A stretch of 64,000 nt of DNA from Glandiceps talaboti (taxonomy: Eukaryota; Hemichordata; Enteropneusta; Spengelidae). The stretch covers positions 28,939,176-29,003,175 of the forward strand of contig NC_135550.1 of assembly GCF_964340395.1 (NCBI RefSeq), written 5' to 3'. The position numbers and the translations under genes were made by a program. Below the pieces are notes generated by a model that worked only from the letters and a program-made list of their open reading frames with translations, did not search any database and was not told the origin of the DNA. Below, one piece after another: positions 15,401-27,509 of the stretch. Within the stretch, counting starts at the first letter, position 1; each line of letters begins with the position of its first letter.

Positions 15401-15908
15401 GAAATTCTATTTGAAAGTACCTTCTGTCTCCGAACAACATTTATTCATTTTCTCTTGATCTCAAGTGTCATATCTTGATTACCAAACCCAATCTCCAAGT
15501 GTGATACCTAATATCTGTCCGCAAAGTCAGTGTAATAATTTGTCATATCTTTTCAACAATATGGTGGGTGTCAGTAAATGATGTCATCACAAACAATAAC
15601 AACCACTATCTCAATGTTTCATTTCAGCCATTGACTTGGATCAAGTGAATGTGAAAGGTTATGCAGTTTGGTCATTACTCGATAACTTTGAGTGGACGGC
15701 AGGCTACAGGGAAAGATTTGGTCTTTTTTATGTGGATTTTGAAGATGATGACAGAAGTCGTATTCAGAAAGACTCCGCTGTGTTCTATTCCCATGTTATT
15801 CGTGACAATGGTTTTCCGAGTTCAGCACTGACGTCATCAGCTCCGAATCGCCTGGTGCTCTATTCGCAAATATTGGCGGGATTTTTATTTTGGTGGTTTT
15901 GTTGCTGA
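12419..15908 (+). CDS. GH1 beta-glucosidase, signal-anchored, plus-strand paralogue 1
   Basis: Second GH1 enzyme of the cluster. Exons: 12419-14078 and 15628-15908, joined through AAAG/GTAAGA and TTTCAG to give 646 residues. Active-site signatures: HQIEG, YHWDLP, acid/base Glu318 in TINEP, nucleophile Glu524 in [14 protein letters not shown] in exon 2. Compared with a plain GH1 it has about 95 extra N-terminal residues before a hydrophobic segment ([16 protein letters not shown], about 97-112), giving a type II signal-anchor layout with the enzyme outside. The C-terminus ([17 protein letters not shown]) is also hydrophobic. The ATG at 12419 has a strong context (ACAATGG). A later in-frame ATG at 12689 (MTLSPSH...) would turn the anchor into an ordinary signal peptide, so topology depends on start choice. 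Candidate AATAAA at 16323 and 16416. Confidence 0.88.
14211..14260. repeat. (TAGTG)n pentanucleotide microsatellite
   Basis: About ten tandem TAGTG/TGGTG units in the single intron of GH1 gene 2, shortly after the 5' splice site. Confidence 0.9.
14959..14990 (+). pseudogene. relic of a GH1 nucleophile-motif exon inside the GH1 gene 2 intron
   Basis: A short stretch starting GGAATGGATACTTCTCA closely matches the gene's own exon at 13989-14020 (GAGAATGGATACTCCTCA), the codons following the catalytic Glu in ITENG. Similarity continues for about 30 bases and then fades. It is preceded by an acceptor-like CATCCCAG. The frame equivalent to the real exon (NGYFSANAD...) stays open for about 40 codons but stops resembling GH1. 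It looks like a decayed partial duplicate of exon sequence. Chance is unlikely given ten identical bases in a row in the right frame, but the match is short. Confidence 0.45.
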
Positions 15909-18218
15909 TCTCAAACTTTAGATCTTTATTAGAAGTGGGTAATGTTGTAGGGTGAAAGATTAACAGGTGGTTGGTGCTAGGCTTGATTACACTGGATGTT
16001 TGCAAATAGTCATATTGTCAACAACTTATTGTAAAATATTGACTGAAAATAGTCACTAAACTAAATAGGACAACTGAATCAGACTGTGAATGGGTTGGAA
16101 GCCAAAATGTAGACTATGACGTGTCTGTACACGTGATCGCAGACTCTGGCGTGACAGAGTCTATGACATCATCGAGCACCATATGCATACATATTACCGT
16201 GATGAACACCACATTGTATTTATTTTACACTTAAAGTTCACCTTTTCAGTATATTATAATATCATATCATGTATCTACGTTAAATGAAAGTCTTACAAAA
16301 CAGAAAAATGATTCGCAGTCAAAATAAATTGTAGTTGTAATTGAGTTTGTAACTTGTTAGAATGGTGTCCATATTGAAATGAGAATGTTTCTACAATCTT
16401 GATACGCATGTTTGCAATAAAGAACACACTTCTTTCCCAGAAAGAGAAAAATGGAGATCCATTGGGCTACATGTATACAATGAGGAGAGTTCAAATTCAT
16501 TGCTGTTTTGGTCTTACTGTGAGAGGCTATTTGCCGGTGACTAGAATTTAGTGGAGTAGTAGTAGTCTAGATGCTATTCGTGGCATCGAATGTCAAGATC
16601 TCTATACTAAAGAGATGATTCTATACCACTTGTAGCATTTAGGCTACAGTAGCAGAGCGTGCAAGGCTAACCTGTAGCTGGGAGTGCCGATATCAGTGTA
16701 CGACTAAGTCAGACTAAGTTGAATCTTTAACACAGAAAGGGGAATAAGATGTACACATGTCTGTACAAACAGAAAACATCCACAGAAACATTTCATCGAT
16801 AGCTATATTTTACTCAAGAAGATACAGAAGCAGAAAATGACTGACCCTTTTGGCCCGAGTAACTTAACATTAATATTTGTTATGCATCAACTGTGATTAC
16901 TAATGTTATTGTGTGTCAGCTGCCACAGAGTCATCCTGAATTGTACCAGTGACACGTGAGCTGTTCATCCGATAATCTCCATTGTCAACTCGTCAATCGG
17001 AAAGCACTGCATGGTATTAGTGTGGGAATACCCCTCAACTGTCTTTGAATTGAAATGCACCAATCACAAGGTGACATGATTGTAATTTGACTACTACTTG
17101 GTTGTGGCGATGTATGTAACTGGCAGTATATGGCAACATAGATTTAATACTCCCGGTACACATATACTTTATAGATATATTAAATTAAGATTGTCAAAAT
17201 TGGTATTTCAAAACTGGATTGAATAGCATAAACCACCTTAGAACTGTAATCTATCTTTTTGCAAAAATATATAGACAAAATGTTTACATTTAAGATTGTA
17301 GAAACATTTGCTTTCGAATAATCACCCAACAAAGTTCCTTAAGAGCTTACATCGGAATAAATATTGATATTTTTCATTTGAGTTAAAGGCGCCTGATATT
17401 TCAGTCGAAATGCATTCAAAATACACACCATATGTGTACAAAGTATCTCAGTGTAAATATGTTGTTCAGTAATTAGTGGTAAGCTGTTACAATAATTGAG
17501 TAATTCATATATATGATATACTCAATTATTTAAAAATTACACATTCTATGATTGTTTTTAGTTTATCGAATATCCAGTAACCACGCCGTTTATGTGTGTA
17601 TACACCCTTTCGCTATTTTCAATACGTTGGTGATTCAGTATTGTAGCAGACTTCTTTTTTTATGATTTGCATGGCTTAGCTTACAGTTAGTGAATATTTT
17701 AATTCTACATAAATATCCATCTGTTATTGCCAATTTTATTTACTTTAGTCGTCAGCTTGTAACATCATAAAACTATATGTGCAGTTGTTGTTGGAATAAT
17801 AACTGACATGGGCCTACCTACTGGAAGCTAAGAATAGAAGGCACAACAAAATGACAAATGTTATTAATATGGCGCTTACAAAGAAGGATAGAAATGAATC
17901 AATATATATGTATGTACATTTCCGTATTGAATGGGAATAACCTATATATCACAATTCATCAATCTGAGTGACAAAACTACTAACGCCCCAGTGGGTAGAG
18001 TGGATTACGTGTATTGATAGACCCCGGGGATAGACCACTATAGGTGTAATATTACCTATGGGGTAGCAATAGTAGGAATATGATTTCATTTTGTCTGGTT
18101 CTTGCTGTTGTCATCTCATCACATTGCAAGTAAGCTATGTCGGGACTTTTGCCGCTACAGTCACCCAATGGCATATAAAGTTTTCATATATATATATACA
18201 AATATATATTTGATAACA

Positions 18219-18422
18219 CTTGATACTTTATATATATATAAAACTCGGTGAGTATCAATCTGCTAAGACAGTGCTCTATACCGCAGTGGCAGAGCGTAAT
18301 AGTTTTGGTAGTACTGGAACTCTTTCTGAGTTGTCTGATGATCGCACTATGCGTGAAACTCCGAGTTACAACCAAGAAAGAGTTCCAGTACTACCAAAAC
18401 TATATATATATATAAAGTATCA
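18219..18422. mobile_element. nested palindromic element (MITE-like)
   Basis: The outer arms are perfect 22-bp inverted repeats (18219-18240 and 18401-18422), ending in CTTGATACTTTATATATATA. Inside lies a second inverted repeat of at least 27 bp (18301-18327 and 18375-18401) with TTTTGGTAGTACTGGAACTC in its arm and a spacer of about 47 bases. Only about 60 bp separate the left outer arm from the left inner arm. There is no coding capacity and no clear target duplication. A cruciform-forming transposon relic is the simplest reading. Confidence 0.6.
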
Positions 18423-19428
18423 AGCAAGATACATAGGAACCGTTACACTGTGTTTTAAGCTGTTGGGATAGAGAGAGAGAATAGATCAAAATACCATCAT
18501 AGTCGAAAAGCTTCATATTTGAAATTCGATCCGTTGTCATTCTTCCAGGAGGCTTTACGTTAACGAAGCCCACCACTTTCCATTAAAAAAGTTCACCACT
18601 GTCATGCAAAGATTCACGTGTGCTTTTGGAAAAGTTCACTGTATACGTTTGAATAGTCACAGGTGTAGATATACCACACCAGTCGATGTTACGTAGTGTG
18701 ATTTTGTTACTATGACGAACCTCGAGGCGGTATTGGTTCAATCATACATCGGACAGTCTGCTTACATAATCGCTTTTTCAATCAGTTGATCGCTAAGGTA
18801 AGTAAATGAGCCCTTTCCTACTATATGACATTGGTTTGAGCATAGACACTACATTTTCTATGGTTTGAGATATAGTGTTGATAATGCAATTCTGGATACA
18901 GACGTACCATTTGATCATCATTTCTCTCCGAAGCTGAAGGCATGACTCAAAGAGCTTTCTTTGTGACGGTAATTTTTATTTGATAAACCAGGACGCATTG
19001 AATGCAGCTAGCTTCTACAGTAATACCCCTTTCTATTCTTACCTGGTTTGACCCGTACTAACTACAGTAAGTGTCGATCTAGAACTCTGACGGGCAACTG
19101 AGTAGTGACGATGTGAATGGTGTACTTTTGAGAGTAAATATCGCAAGTACCGTATCATGAACTTCACATTTGGGCAGTCAAGGTTGGTTTACATTGTTAC
19201 AATATTCGTTCAGCATTTGTGAATGAATGAATGAATGAATGTAATAACGATCGTGACAGAAGGATAGAGATATGTCGGAATATACATGTATCATTAAAGG
19301 TAATGGAGTGCTAAATGCGATTGGATGGAGGTTAATAAATATCAATTTCTGTATATTTTAAAATTTAACTAGTGTGAGTGATTCTGTTGTGTGCAATTCA
19401 TCCATTGCTGCCATATTTTGTTACCACT

Positions 19429-19442
19429 GTGTGTCAGCTGTG
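19429..19442 (+). promoter_or_regulatory. GTGTGTCAGCTGTG box upstream of GH1 gene 3
   Basis: Identical 14-mer to the one before GH1 gene 2, here 155 bases before the first in-frame ATG. It contains the CAGCTG E-box. The surrounding bases are not alike, so the box stands out as a conserved island. Confidence 0.4.
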
Positions 19443-19562
19443 ATGCGATCATAGCATCGTTAACAATAACACTGCTAATTCTGATGCATTACCTACTGGT
19501 ACCAGTGCCACGCATCAACGTCGATTTTGCAGAGGTTGGCACTGATTTTCTCCTCTTCCTAC

Positions 19563-19570
19563 TTTATATA
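19563..19570 (+). promoter_or_regulatory. possible TATA box of GH1 gene 3
   Basis: TTTATATA lies only about 14 bases before the ATG at 19584. If it is a working TATA box, transcription would begin about 30 bases downstream, past that ATG. Translation would then start at the ATG at 19641, whose context AAGCCATGG is near ideal. Confidence 0.35.
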
Positions 19571-19583
19571 TCGCGCAGAATTA

Positions 19584-21734
19584 ATGACCAACGAGGAAAG
19601 ATCTCAACATTCATTGGTGTGGACCTATGTGCGTCAAGCCATGGCTCCTGCCTGGAACTTTCACCGTCCCAAATGGAATGTTCATTATTCAAAACGAACT
19701 TGTTGTGTGGTTTCGCTCGGATTGGTATCTCTAGTATGGCTTTGTTATCTAGCCAGCACTTCAGACAGCGAAGATCTGAATGGACCCCTTCGCGTGTATC
19801 CCAGTGTCTACGCTGACCCAGAAAGAGATGAATTTTTATTTGACACTTTCCCTGAGGGGTTTGTCTGGAGCAGTGCGACCTCTGCTTATCAGATAGAAGG
19901 TGGGTGGAATGCTGACGGAAAGGGGTTGAGTATTTGGGATGAATTTTCCCATGATCCAACGTTGATTCATGACGGCCAATCTGGTGACGTAGCTTGTGAT
20001 AGTTATCATAAATGGCAAGATGATATCCACATTTTGAAAGAACTGAACCTGCAAGCATATCGTTTTTCTATCAGTTGGCCTAGAATACTGCCGGACGGAA
20101 CGATTGACAATATAAATGAAGCCGGTATCGAATACTATAATAATTTGATTAATGATTTGCTAGATGCTGGAATCATACCGTTTGTAACATTGTATCATTG
20201 GGATTTGCCACTGAATCTACAAAAGACGTACGGTGGTTGGTTGAATTCTGCAATTGTAGAAGATTTTAATAATTTTGCCAAACTATGTTTCAATAGATTT
20301 GGCGATCGTGTCAAGCACTGGATAACGCTGAACGAACCTTGGGTAGTGGCTCAGTTGGGGTATGGCAGTTTCGGCAAGGCACCAGGTATTCTTGGTGATG
20401 GTGTTAAAACGTACCTCGCTGCTCACAATTTGATTAAAGCCCATGCTAAAGCTTGGCACACCTATGATACAGAATTTCGACCAACGCAAAATGGAGTAGT
20501 TGGTATTTCACTAAACTGTGACTGGGCAGAACCAAACAAACCTGGCACTGGTGATGATGAAGCGTCGGAGAGAATGCTACAATTCTTTATAGGTTGGTTT
20601 GGTCATGCCATCTTTGTCAACGGTGACTATCCAGAGCAGATGAAGACACGAATTGATGCTAAAAGCAAAATGCTTGGCTATCAAGCTTCCCGTCTACCGT
20701 TTTTCACAGACGACGAGAAAAACTTTATTAAAGGAACGGCGGACTTCTTAGGTTTAAATCATTACACAACGACTTACGTATCACCTGGACCAGAAGACAA
20801 CAGCGTGCCTCCAGGTTGGGGCAAGGACCATGGCGTGCAGAAATGGTTTCACAAATCTTGGCCTGGTTCAGGGTCAGGATGGCTGAAAAGCGTACCTTGG
20901 GGACTGCGTAAATTATTAGGATGGATTAAAAAAGAATACAATGATCCAGTTATCTACATCACCGAAAATGGTTTCTCTGGAAGAGAGCCAGAAAACCTGG
21001 AAGATATTGGAAGAGTTCGATATTACATGTCTTACATGAATGAAGTTTTGAAAGGTGCGTCAATCAGTTGGTTTGTTCTCTATAGTTGTCTCAGGTTGAT
21101 AGATAACCTTTTTAAAGAGAACTTTTCATATTTCTTTTCAATTGTTTTTTTACCAAACAAAATGTCAGTCAATACCAACCAGACACTCACCGTCAAAACT
21201 CTGATATTGATTGTTTTCTTTTGAGGATACGTTTCACCGTCTAAGGCTGAGAAACATTTAGGCCAAACGCATTAATTTATAGAAATTTCCCGATTAATGT
21301 TCTCAGCCTCAGTACCATTACATCCTTCTAAGATTAGTCCCGCTTGCAGACGGTGCACGGGTCTAGATTACTGACATGACCCTCAGCATCGGAGAGGGAA
21401 GGGACTACTTACTCCGTATGCAAGTAGGACTATTCTAAGATATGCTTACCACGAACATATACACATAGAAATTACGACATATTTTCTTATTTCAGCGATT
21501 AAACTTGATGGCGTGAGGGTTCAAGGTTACACAGCCTGGTCGTTGCTGGATAATTTTGAATGGCAAGCTGGATACACTGAACGATTTGGTCTGTATCATG
21601 TCGACTTTAACGATGACAATAGACCTCGAAGACCCAAGTTGTCGGCAAAATTCTATTCTATGATCGTAAGAAATAATGGATTTCCGCAAGAAACCGAAGA
21701 TGAACTGAAAAACTTTCTCCAGCCAACATTATAG
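19584..21734 (+). CDS. GH1 beta-glucosidase, signal-anchored, plus-strand paralogue 2
   Basis: Third GH1 enzyme. Exons: 19584-21054 and 21496-21734, joined AAAG/GTGCGT to TTTCAG in frame, giving 569 residues. Active-site signatures: YQIEGGW, YHWDLP, acid/base Glu251 in TLNEP, nucleophile Glu461 in ITENG, and WSLLDNFEW in the last exon. A hydrophobic segment ([19 protein letters not shown], about 40-57) follows a basic tail (KRT), as in type II membrane proteins with the catalytic domain outside. Unlike its two paralogues it ends in a polar C-terminus ([14 protein letters not shown]). The intron matches the last intron of both paralogues. Two starts compete: 19584 (weak context) and 19641 (AAGCCATGG, strong; 550 residues). 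The signal anchor remains with either. Candidate AATAAA at 22338. Confidence 0.9.
21326..21441. mobile_element. small TIR element, copy 2 (MITE), with 9-bp target duplication
   Basis: Element body 21335-21432 (98 bp) with inverted ends TAGTCCCGCTTGCAGACGG and, as reverse complement of the right end, TAGTCCTACTTGCATACGG. The 9-mer TTCTAAGAT stands directly outside both ends (21326-21334 and 21433-21441). A 9-bp duplication fits Mutator-like elements better than hAT (8) or Harbinger (3). It lies in the intron of GH1 gene 3 and is related to the copy at 11969-12041 in opposite orientation. Confidence 0.75.
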
Positions 21735-23798
21735 AAACGTGTATGGGACAGTGAAATACTTTGAAAGTAATGTAGAGTTCTTAGACATTTTCGTGTTTAC
21801 ATATATTGCTCATTTGAAAGTCACAATTCAATGTTTTCTTTTTTTTTATAATTTCACTGTGGTGGAGACTTGTGGATGGTAAAATACTGTAGGTAATAGG
21901 TGACTTTTGCAAAAGTATGGGGTATATTATTCGAAAAGGACTATTCTATATTGATTGGACAACTATTCACTCCCTTGAGTGCACAAAATGTGTAAGAACA
22001 GTTTTGAATGATGCAGAGTAATATTTTCAGAGAGAAGAATGACAACTCCAACGACCTGAGCCATGTGACAGACGACAGTGACAAGGGGTGAAAGATCACT
22101 GCAACACCTTTTTGTCATTTACTCTTGAAATCATTCTTTAAATGTGTTTTTGCTTTCTAATCAAGAAATCACAGACAAGGAAGAATAAGATGGAAGTAAG
22201 TCTGTTCTAGTTTAATAGCCCACCCCACAAATTGGCTAAGAGTCCAACAAAGCTTAGCCTACTATAAAGCCAATGCCGGGGTGCATGACAGGTTATGTTG
22301 CATGTAAATTTTCTATATTGTTGGATATTAAAAGGTTAATAAATGTATAAAAAATTATAGAGAGTACAACTACACAACACGATATATACAAACAATACCC
22401 TTGAGTCAGGTTTAGACGTGAGATACATATTTATACAAACGCATATTTTTTATACCCGGAGTAATAGCACCCTCACACCTCAGACCACTTCCGTGGCCAA
22501 AGTTTAATCACACTTGTCTTCTAAATCTCTGCAATTATCACCCTAATAAAAACAGTTGTACTCCTCTCCAACTTCCCCATTGTTTCAACTGTGCTCTCAA
22601 TTTCACTTAGCATACCTTTTACAGTTAACTGGACACTTTTCACACAAAGAAAGTGTCTGCATTCCGTTAATCCATGAAAGGAACTGTCCGCTAACACTTT
22701 CAACCCATGAATGAAACTGTCCTCAGCATGTTCATCATTTCTGTAGCACTGCCCTCAATTTGTAATAACGGACGGGTTCACCAAAACTGTCCTAATAAAA
22801 ACAGTAAATGTCCTCTGACGTGTACTATAACATATCAGTAAAACCGATTTTAGGTCAGTTATAATGATAGTAGTGGCTTATTGGTCAGTCTACATTTTGG
22901 TAGCTGTTATACCAATTCAGTGATAATTTGAAGATATTAGTAGTACCTTCTCCCATTCTGAGATCATTCCTTTTTTTTGCTTTCTATCATTCAGATGATT
23001 TCCTTAAACTTTGGCTAAACAATTACAGAAGTCCTTTCATGGTTGGAAGATGATGAGAGTTTGTCACACATAGATAATGTCATTGTCATGGTCTATGGCT
23101 AAAAGCTTTTTTCCACACAATTTACAGGGCTATTTTGGCTGGGACACACTCTTGTTTTTGAGGGCTTGAGGTCCCAGACCTTTGTGATAACAAATGTACA
23201 AGAGTATACTTTTTCAGCTTAGGTAATACATGGCAGGACGAAAACATACATTTGTGAAGCATGTCTTGACAGAACTGAGAGTGATTTCAGATTCACACTT
23301 ACCACTTCACTACCTGGCATCACTTTGACAATGTCACCCAAAGTATTCACATCAGAAGTACTTGAGCACTCTCTGGGGTAATCAAGTCAAGATAAATGTT
23401 TATATACACCTTGTAGGACACAACTGAGTATACAACAGACGCAAGAGTGTCTGAAGCTCAGTCACGGAATCTACATTTTATGATCAAATTGGATTTTAAA
23501 CCATATTTCAAGCTTTTTCGTGCTCAATTTCACCTCTGCTCCAACCAAATAATTTGGTTCATTATTGCAAATACTATCAACACTTACATACTGTACTAAT
23601 GCAGATCCTGTACATCTATATCAACATCAATTTCTTGGTAACAAACAGGCAGATAGAAAAAAGTATCATTTATTTTAAGAAAACAATAATGTGAATCTGA
23701 TGGACACATTCAGGAAAAGATATTCAAACTGAAATAACTGTTATAAAATATTGGCAGCCTACATCTATGTTTTCATCCCTTGGTAGACTAGTATGCTG
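21735..23798. other. 3' flank between GH1 gene 3 and EXOSC5 (tail to tail)
   Basis: Converging gene ends. AATAAA at 22338 could end GH1 gene 3, and reverse-strand AATAAA (TTTATT at 23669-23674) could end EXOSC5 about 125 bases past its stop. In between is AT-rich sequence with short direct repeats such as CCTAATAAAAACAGT at 22541 and 22791. No gene is supported. Confidence 0.55.
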
Positions 23799-26700
23799 TT
23801 ATGACTTGGACAATTTCCTCTTGACTGAATCTCTGAAGAAATCAAAGACAATTTGACTGGCTGTTCGACATGCTTCAAGACAGGTGTGGAACTGAAAGAC
23901 AAAGGAAGGCAAAATATGTATATAGCACTAAAATTAAGTACAAAGTAATGTTCTATGATCTTGAAAAAAAAATCAGTAGTAGTTTAAGACGAAAGATTAG
24001 AAAGCTCTTATAAGCAGAAACATCTTGATGTCTCTCTTAAATATATCAGCAGTAGATGATACACATAGTTCTAGAGCTGCTCGGGGGGGAACACATATTA
24101 GAAAGATATAGCCCATAGTAATTGAGCTGGTAAAAAAATCTGCATAATGAAAATTTTAGAGAATTTGTAATAGTACTTCTAACTTATTTACCTGTACTCT
24201 AGTCAAGCTGTTAGACTCTTGGGCAAGTTTGCTAACATTAAAGCGACCACAGTTGACATAACACCAAAGGCACTGTCATCATCCTTGCCTTTTTGTTCCG
24301 CAACCTTGTGAGTGCAGATCCAAGGTCTTGTTACAAGACCTATACTTCAACTTCTTGACATAAACTTTCACCAGAAATAGTATAAAACGTACCTGTTCAA
24401 CTGTATATATTCCTTGTGTATGTGATGTGACAATATCTTTGTTTTTACTGTCGAATGCAAAAGTGAAAATTGATTTTGCCTCCTGCAAATAGAAGATAAT
24501 CTTTGTAATTATCAAAGGTATTGAAATCATCTTGATACAATCTAGCAGCTCAGAGTTGAATTGCACCAAAGTTTGTCTATTTTTACACTGTGCACAGTAA
24601 TTATTCATTCAAACAATCACTATGTTGATAAAGGACCAGCAGAGTATACAGGCACATCAAGTTTAATTTTATTTGAACATATCCATAACTACTTGAAAAT
24701 ATTTAAAGGTAGGTAGTGTTTAATATTGCACAATTGTATGTCCAAAGCATGGTTAAGGCATACAAGAAGTAAGTATTAAAAATACACATCATGTATACAC
24801 ACGTCAGTAATACAACAGACTAACTCGGATATAAATTTTTGATGGTTACCTTTTCTTGTTGATCAGTTGGATCTAAAGTGATAACATCATCCTCATCCAG
24901 ACAACATGTGACTGATGCAACTAAGTATTTCATAGGTAATCCAGCATCTAACATTGCCATGCATGCAGCATTTATACAACATGACAACAGCTATATTTTG
25001 TTAAGAATTCCAAGCTATATAAGTTGGGAGCTATGTCATTCTACAAAAATTAATAAACATGAATGGGCTCCATCCTATGCGTTCGTCTGTTAGCTATACT
25101 CCAAAATAAAGCAGGATTCTACTTTGGGAATAGAAAACTTTTCACACAAGTTAGAAAATCATGTCACAAGGTATACAATGATAAAAGGGTTGTTATCTTT
25201 GTTTGCAAAGCATGAACTGACAAAGTTACTAATGTTTATGATATTTTCCTTTCTCTACATGAAATGACTATTTCCTGCCAAACATTCATAACAGACTGTT
25301 TGTTTAATTATTTGCATTCAAGGAACAGACCATGAACTGCACCTAAGTGCTTTAAATTCCATAAATTCCGTTTTTAAATGCATTTTGCTCATAATAAGTG
25401 AACCAATATACTTCCAAGGACAAGCATATTCCCAAGCTGGGCATAAGATCATGGTATGAAATTTTCACAAAAATGCATGGACTTATGTGTCAATACAGAA
25501 ATATGAAAAACAAAGACAAGAGTATAGAAGGACTGTACATACAAACATGAAATATAAACAAGGATACTGATCCTGAACTGTGGATTATTTGTGTGACAAC
25601 AGTAATTGATGATCTTGGATGAAGAGCTGTTAGAACAACTGTACCACATGTATTTCGGATAAGTCTCTCTTGAAACTTGTCTGCACACCCTGAAATGTAA
25701 TTATCAAAAGAAAACATTATTCATCTCTGTTGTAAAGGAACAATTCCTTTCAATACATGATAACACTGTAATGAAACACAGGTAGACACACAGTCTGAGT
25801 CTATTCATCAACATTACATAACAGACATCAAAGTATGACATAATTAACGGGAAACATAAAACAAGTGTTATGAAATAATGTTTTCTCTCATTTACATGTA
25901 ACACAATAGCTACAAAGGATGTATGGTTAGGGTCCGACAATCCACATACTGATCCTGTCAAAAGAAAGTGACAGTGGTTGCTAATTTACTAAATGTACAA
26001 ATTGTTTTTTACCAGACCAATTTAATTTGAGCATGTCATGTATTCCTTACACTTATCGGAAATTTTTGAAAACGCACTCTGTCTAGAAATCTCACAGAAT
26101 GACACTTATATGTCATATTGTAGCAATTGTTCCATTGGTTGAGTATATAAGCATGTACATGATGGCATCATTATACTTAGTGACTGTAACATGTGTGCAA
26201 ACTATACTTTACCTGGAATTCCTACTTTAGGCTTGTAGATGACTTCCAGTGTAGCCCTGTCCAGTATTTCTTTGCTTTGTTTGATCTCTGCAGGACCATA
26301 CACTGCTGCCATCACTGATGTATCACCTTGGAAATATGAAAATACACATATATATGAATGAAAAGATTAAGTAGCACAAACCACTAAATTACATCAAATT
26401 CATGAGTAATAATAATATAGGAATATACACAAATGTAGACTAGGTCTTAAACTTCAAACAAATGTGACTGCCATTTGGTCAAATCTGAAATCACAAGACA
26501 TAGGTTTGAAAGAAATCAACTTGTAGATATAGGGTCTGAGATATGTTTGGACATTCAATGACAAACATACAGAATTAATTATAAAAGTTAATCCTAGACA
26601 GTCCTACATATATGTATTTTGGTGGCTAACTAAAATAATGTATACACACATTATTTACATCATCATCTGATATGCATTGATAACGGGCCACACAAAGAGT

Positions 26701-27041
26701 ATTTTAGACATTTTGGTGGTGTTATACAATGTGCCCTTACAATAGTTTTTAATTTAATATATTGTAAAAAAAACAAATGTGTGTGATTCTGTCAATAAAT
26801 ATCATTAAGATAATAACCATAAATTGTGTGTGTGTATATGTGTGTATACATATATATATAAGGCTATATATAATACACGTTAGCTCTGGATGTATGTCGT
26901 AACAATAACATTTACATTCACAGACTGTAACTTAGTGTAAGCAATACCTTGATTGTATGTTGCTGACCCATCTGGTCTGGACAGTAAATTTTGTTCACAG
27001 CTCTGAGAACGTAGTGCATCGTCAGTCGTTCCGTTCTCCAT
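23799..27041 (-). CDS. EXOSC5: exosome complex component RRP46
   Basis: RNase PH-fold subunit of the six-membered ring of the RNA exosome, which guides RNA towards the 3'-5' nucleases in nucleus and cytoplasm. In animals this ring is regarded as non-catalytic. Minus-strand exons: 26948-27041, 26213-26326, 25568-25689, 24850-24990, 24393-24482, 23799-23891. All have GT/AG and are in frame: 217 residues (human 235). Landmarks against human from memory: [13 protein letters not shown] (exon 1), [16 protein letters not shown] (exon 2), ERLIRNTC and [10 protein letters not shown] (exon 3), [14 protein letters not shown] and LDPTDQQEK (exon 4), TQGIYTVEQ (exon 5), a basic end VKRKLSKS (exon 6). I chose the ATG at 27041 (MENGTTDD) because it leaves a human-like short leader. 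An in-frame ATG at 27182 would add 47 residues across a CCGGAAGTG promoter-type motif and is less likely. Confidence 0.93.
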
Positions 27042-27509
27042 AACAGAGGCGATGTTACTTGCAAGATTGTAGTACGTTTGCCACGATTTGCATGTGTTAC
27101 TACTCACGAGACAGTCAACACGTGCACTTCCGGTTTCATCTCCACATGTGGGATTATATTGCGCATGTGTCAATCTTTGCATCCCTAACTATTTGGTTAT
27201 TCTGTTCAAATAAAGAATCGCAATTTACTAATTCCTTCATTTTATATCCCTGAACTTGTTTTGAAAATCTAAAAACACATTGTATTTCTGAAACGGTACC
27301 AGATTCTTTCACAGATAACTAACAATTTGTAAATATTTACCTTTTTTTCTTATTTGGAACTAATAACAAAGTTAGAGGACCTTTCTTCGTGGCATTTTGA
27401 AACGAGGCTGTCTGTGTGTCCTTTCCAGACTGCTACTGTCAAAATCTTAAAAACCACGAGAAAACGGCAGAAAAAAATTGTAGACGGTGACAATAACTAC
27501 TGAGAAAAG
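27042..27509. promoter_or_regulatory. bidirectional promoter of EXOSC5 and YIF1
   Basis: The 468 bp between the two divergent start codons must hold both promoters. On the minus strand CCGGAAGTG (27125-27133) is a textbook ETS/GABP site, 84 bases upstream of the EXOSC5 ATG. No TATA box is clear for either gene. Head-to-head housekeeping genes with ETS sites and no TATA are a common animal arrangement. Confidence 0.6.

Larger units (their letters stand above)
15909..19583. other. intergenic region between GH1 genes 2 and 3
   Basis: Starts with the 3' UTR of GH1 gene 2, which has AATAAA at 16323 and 16416. It contains a hairpin AGACTCTG...CAGAGTCT at 16141-16162, a GTGTGTCAGCTG box at 16911-16922, a palindromic element at 18219-18422, a GAAT repeat near 19220-19240, and at its end the promoter of GH1 gene 3. 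No protein-coding exon was recognised. Confidence 0.5.

Noticed and set aside
16141-16162. Hairpin AGACTCTG...CAGAGTCT after GH1 gene 2
   Set aside because: Eight-base stem only. Short dyads like this are expected by chance in intergenic DNA.
17980-18040. tRNA-like stretch with CAGTGGGTAGAGTGG resembling an A box
   Set aside because: No matching B box at the right spacing and no acceptor stem, so neither a tRNA nor a SINE can be supported.
19564-20058. 164-codon minus-strand frame opposite GH1 gene 3
   Set aside because: Shadow of the real exon, with no start context or domain.
27042-27182. 47-residue N-terminal extension of EXOSC5 from an upstream ATG
   Set aside because: It crosses a CCGGAAGTG promoter-type site and has no counterpart in the human protein.
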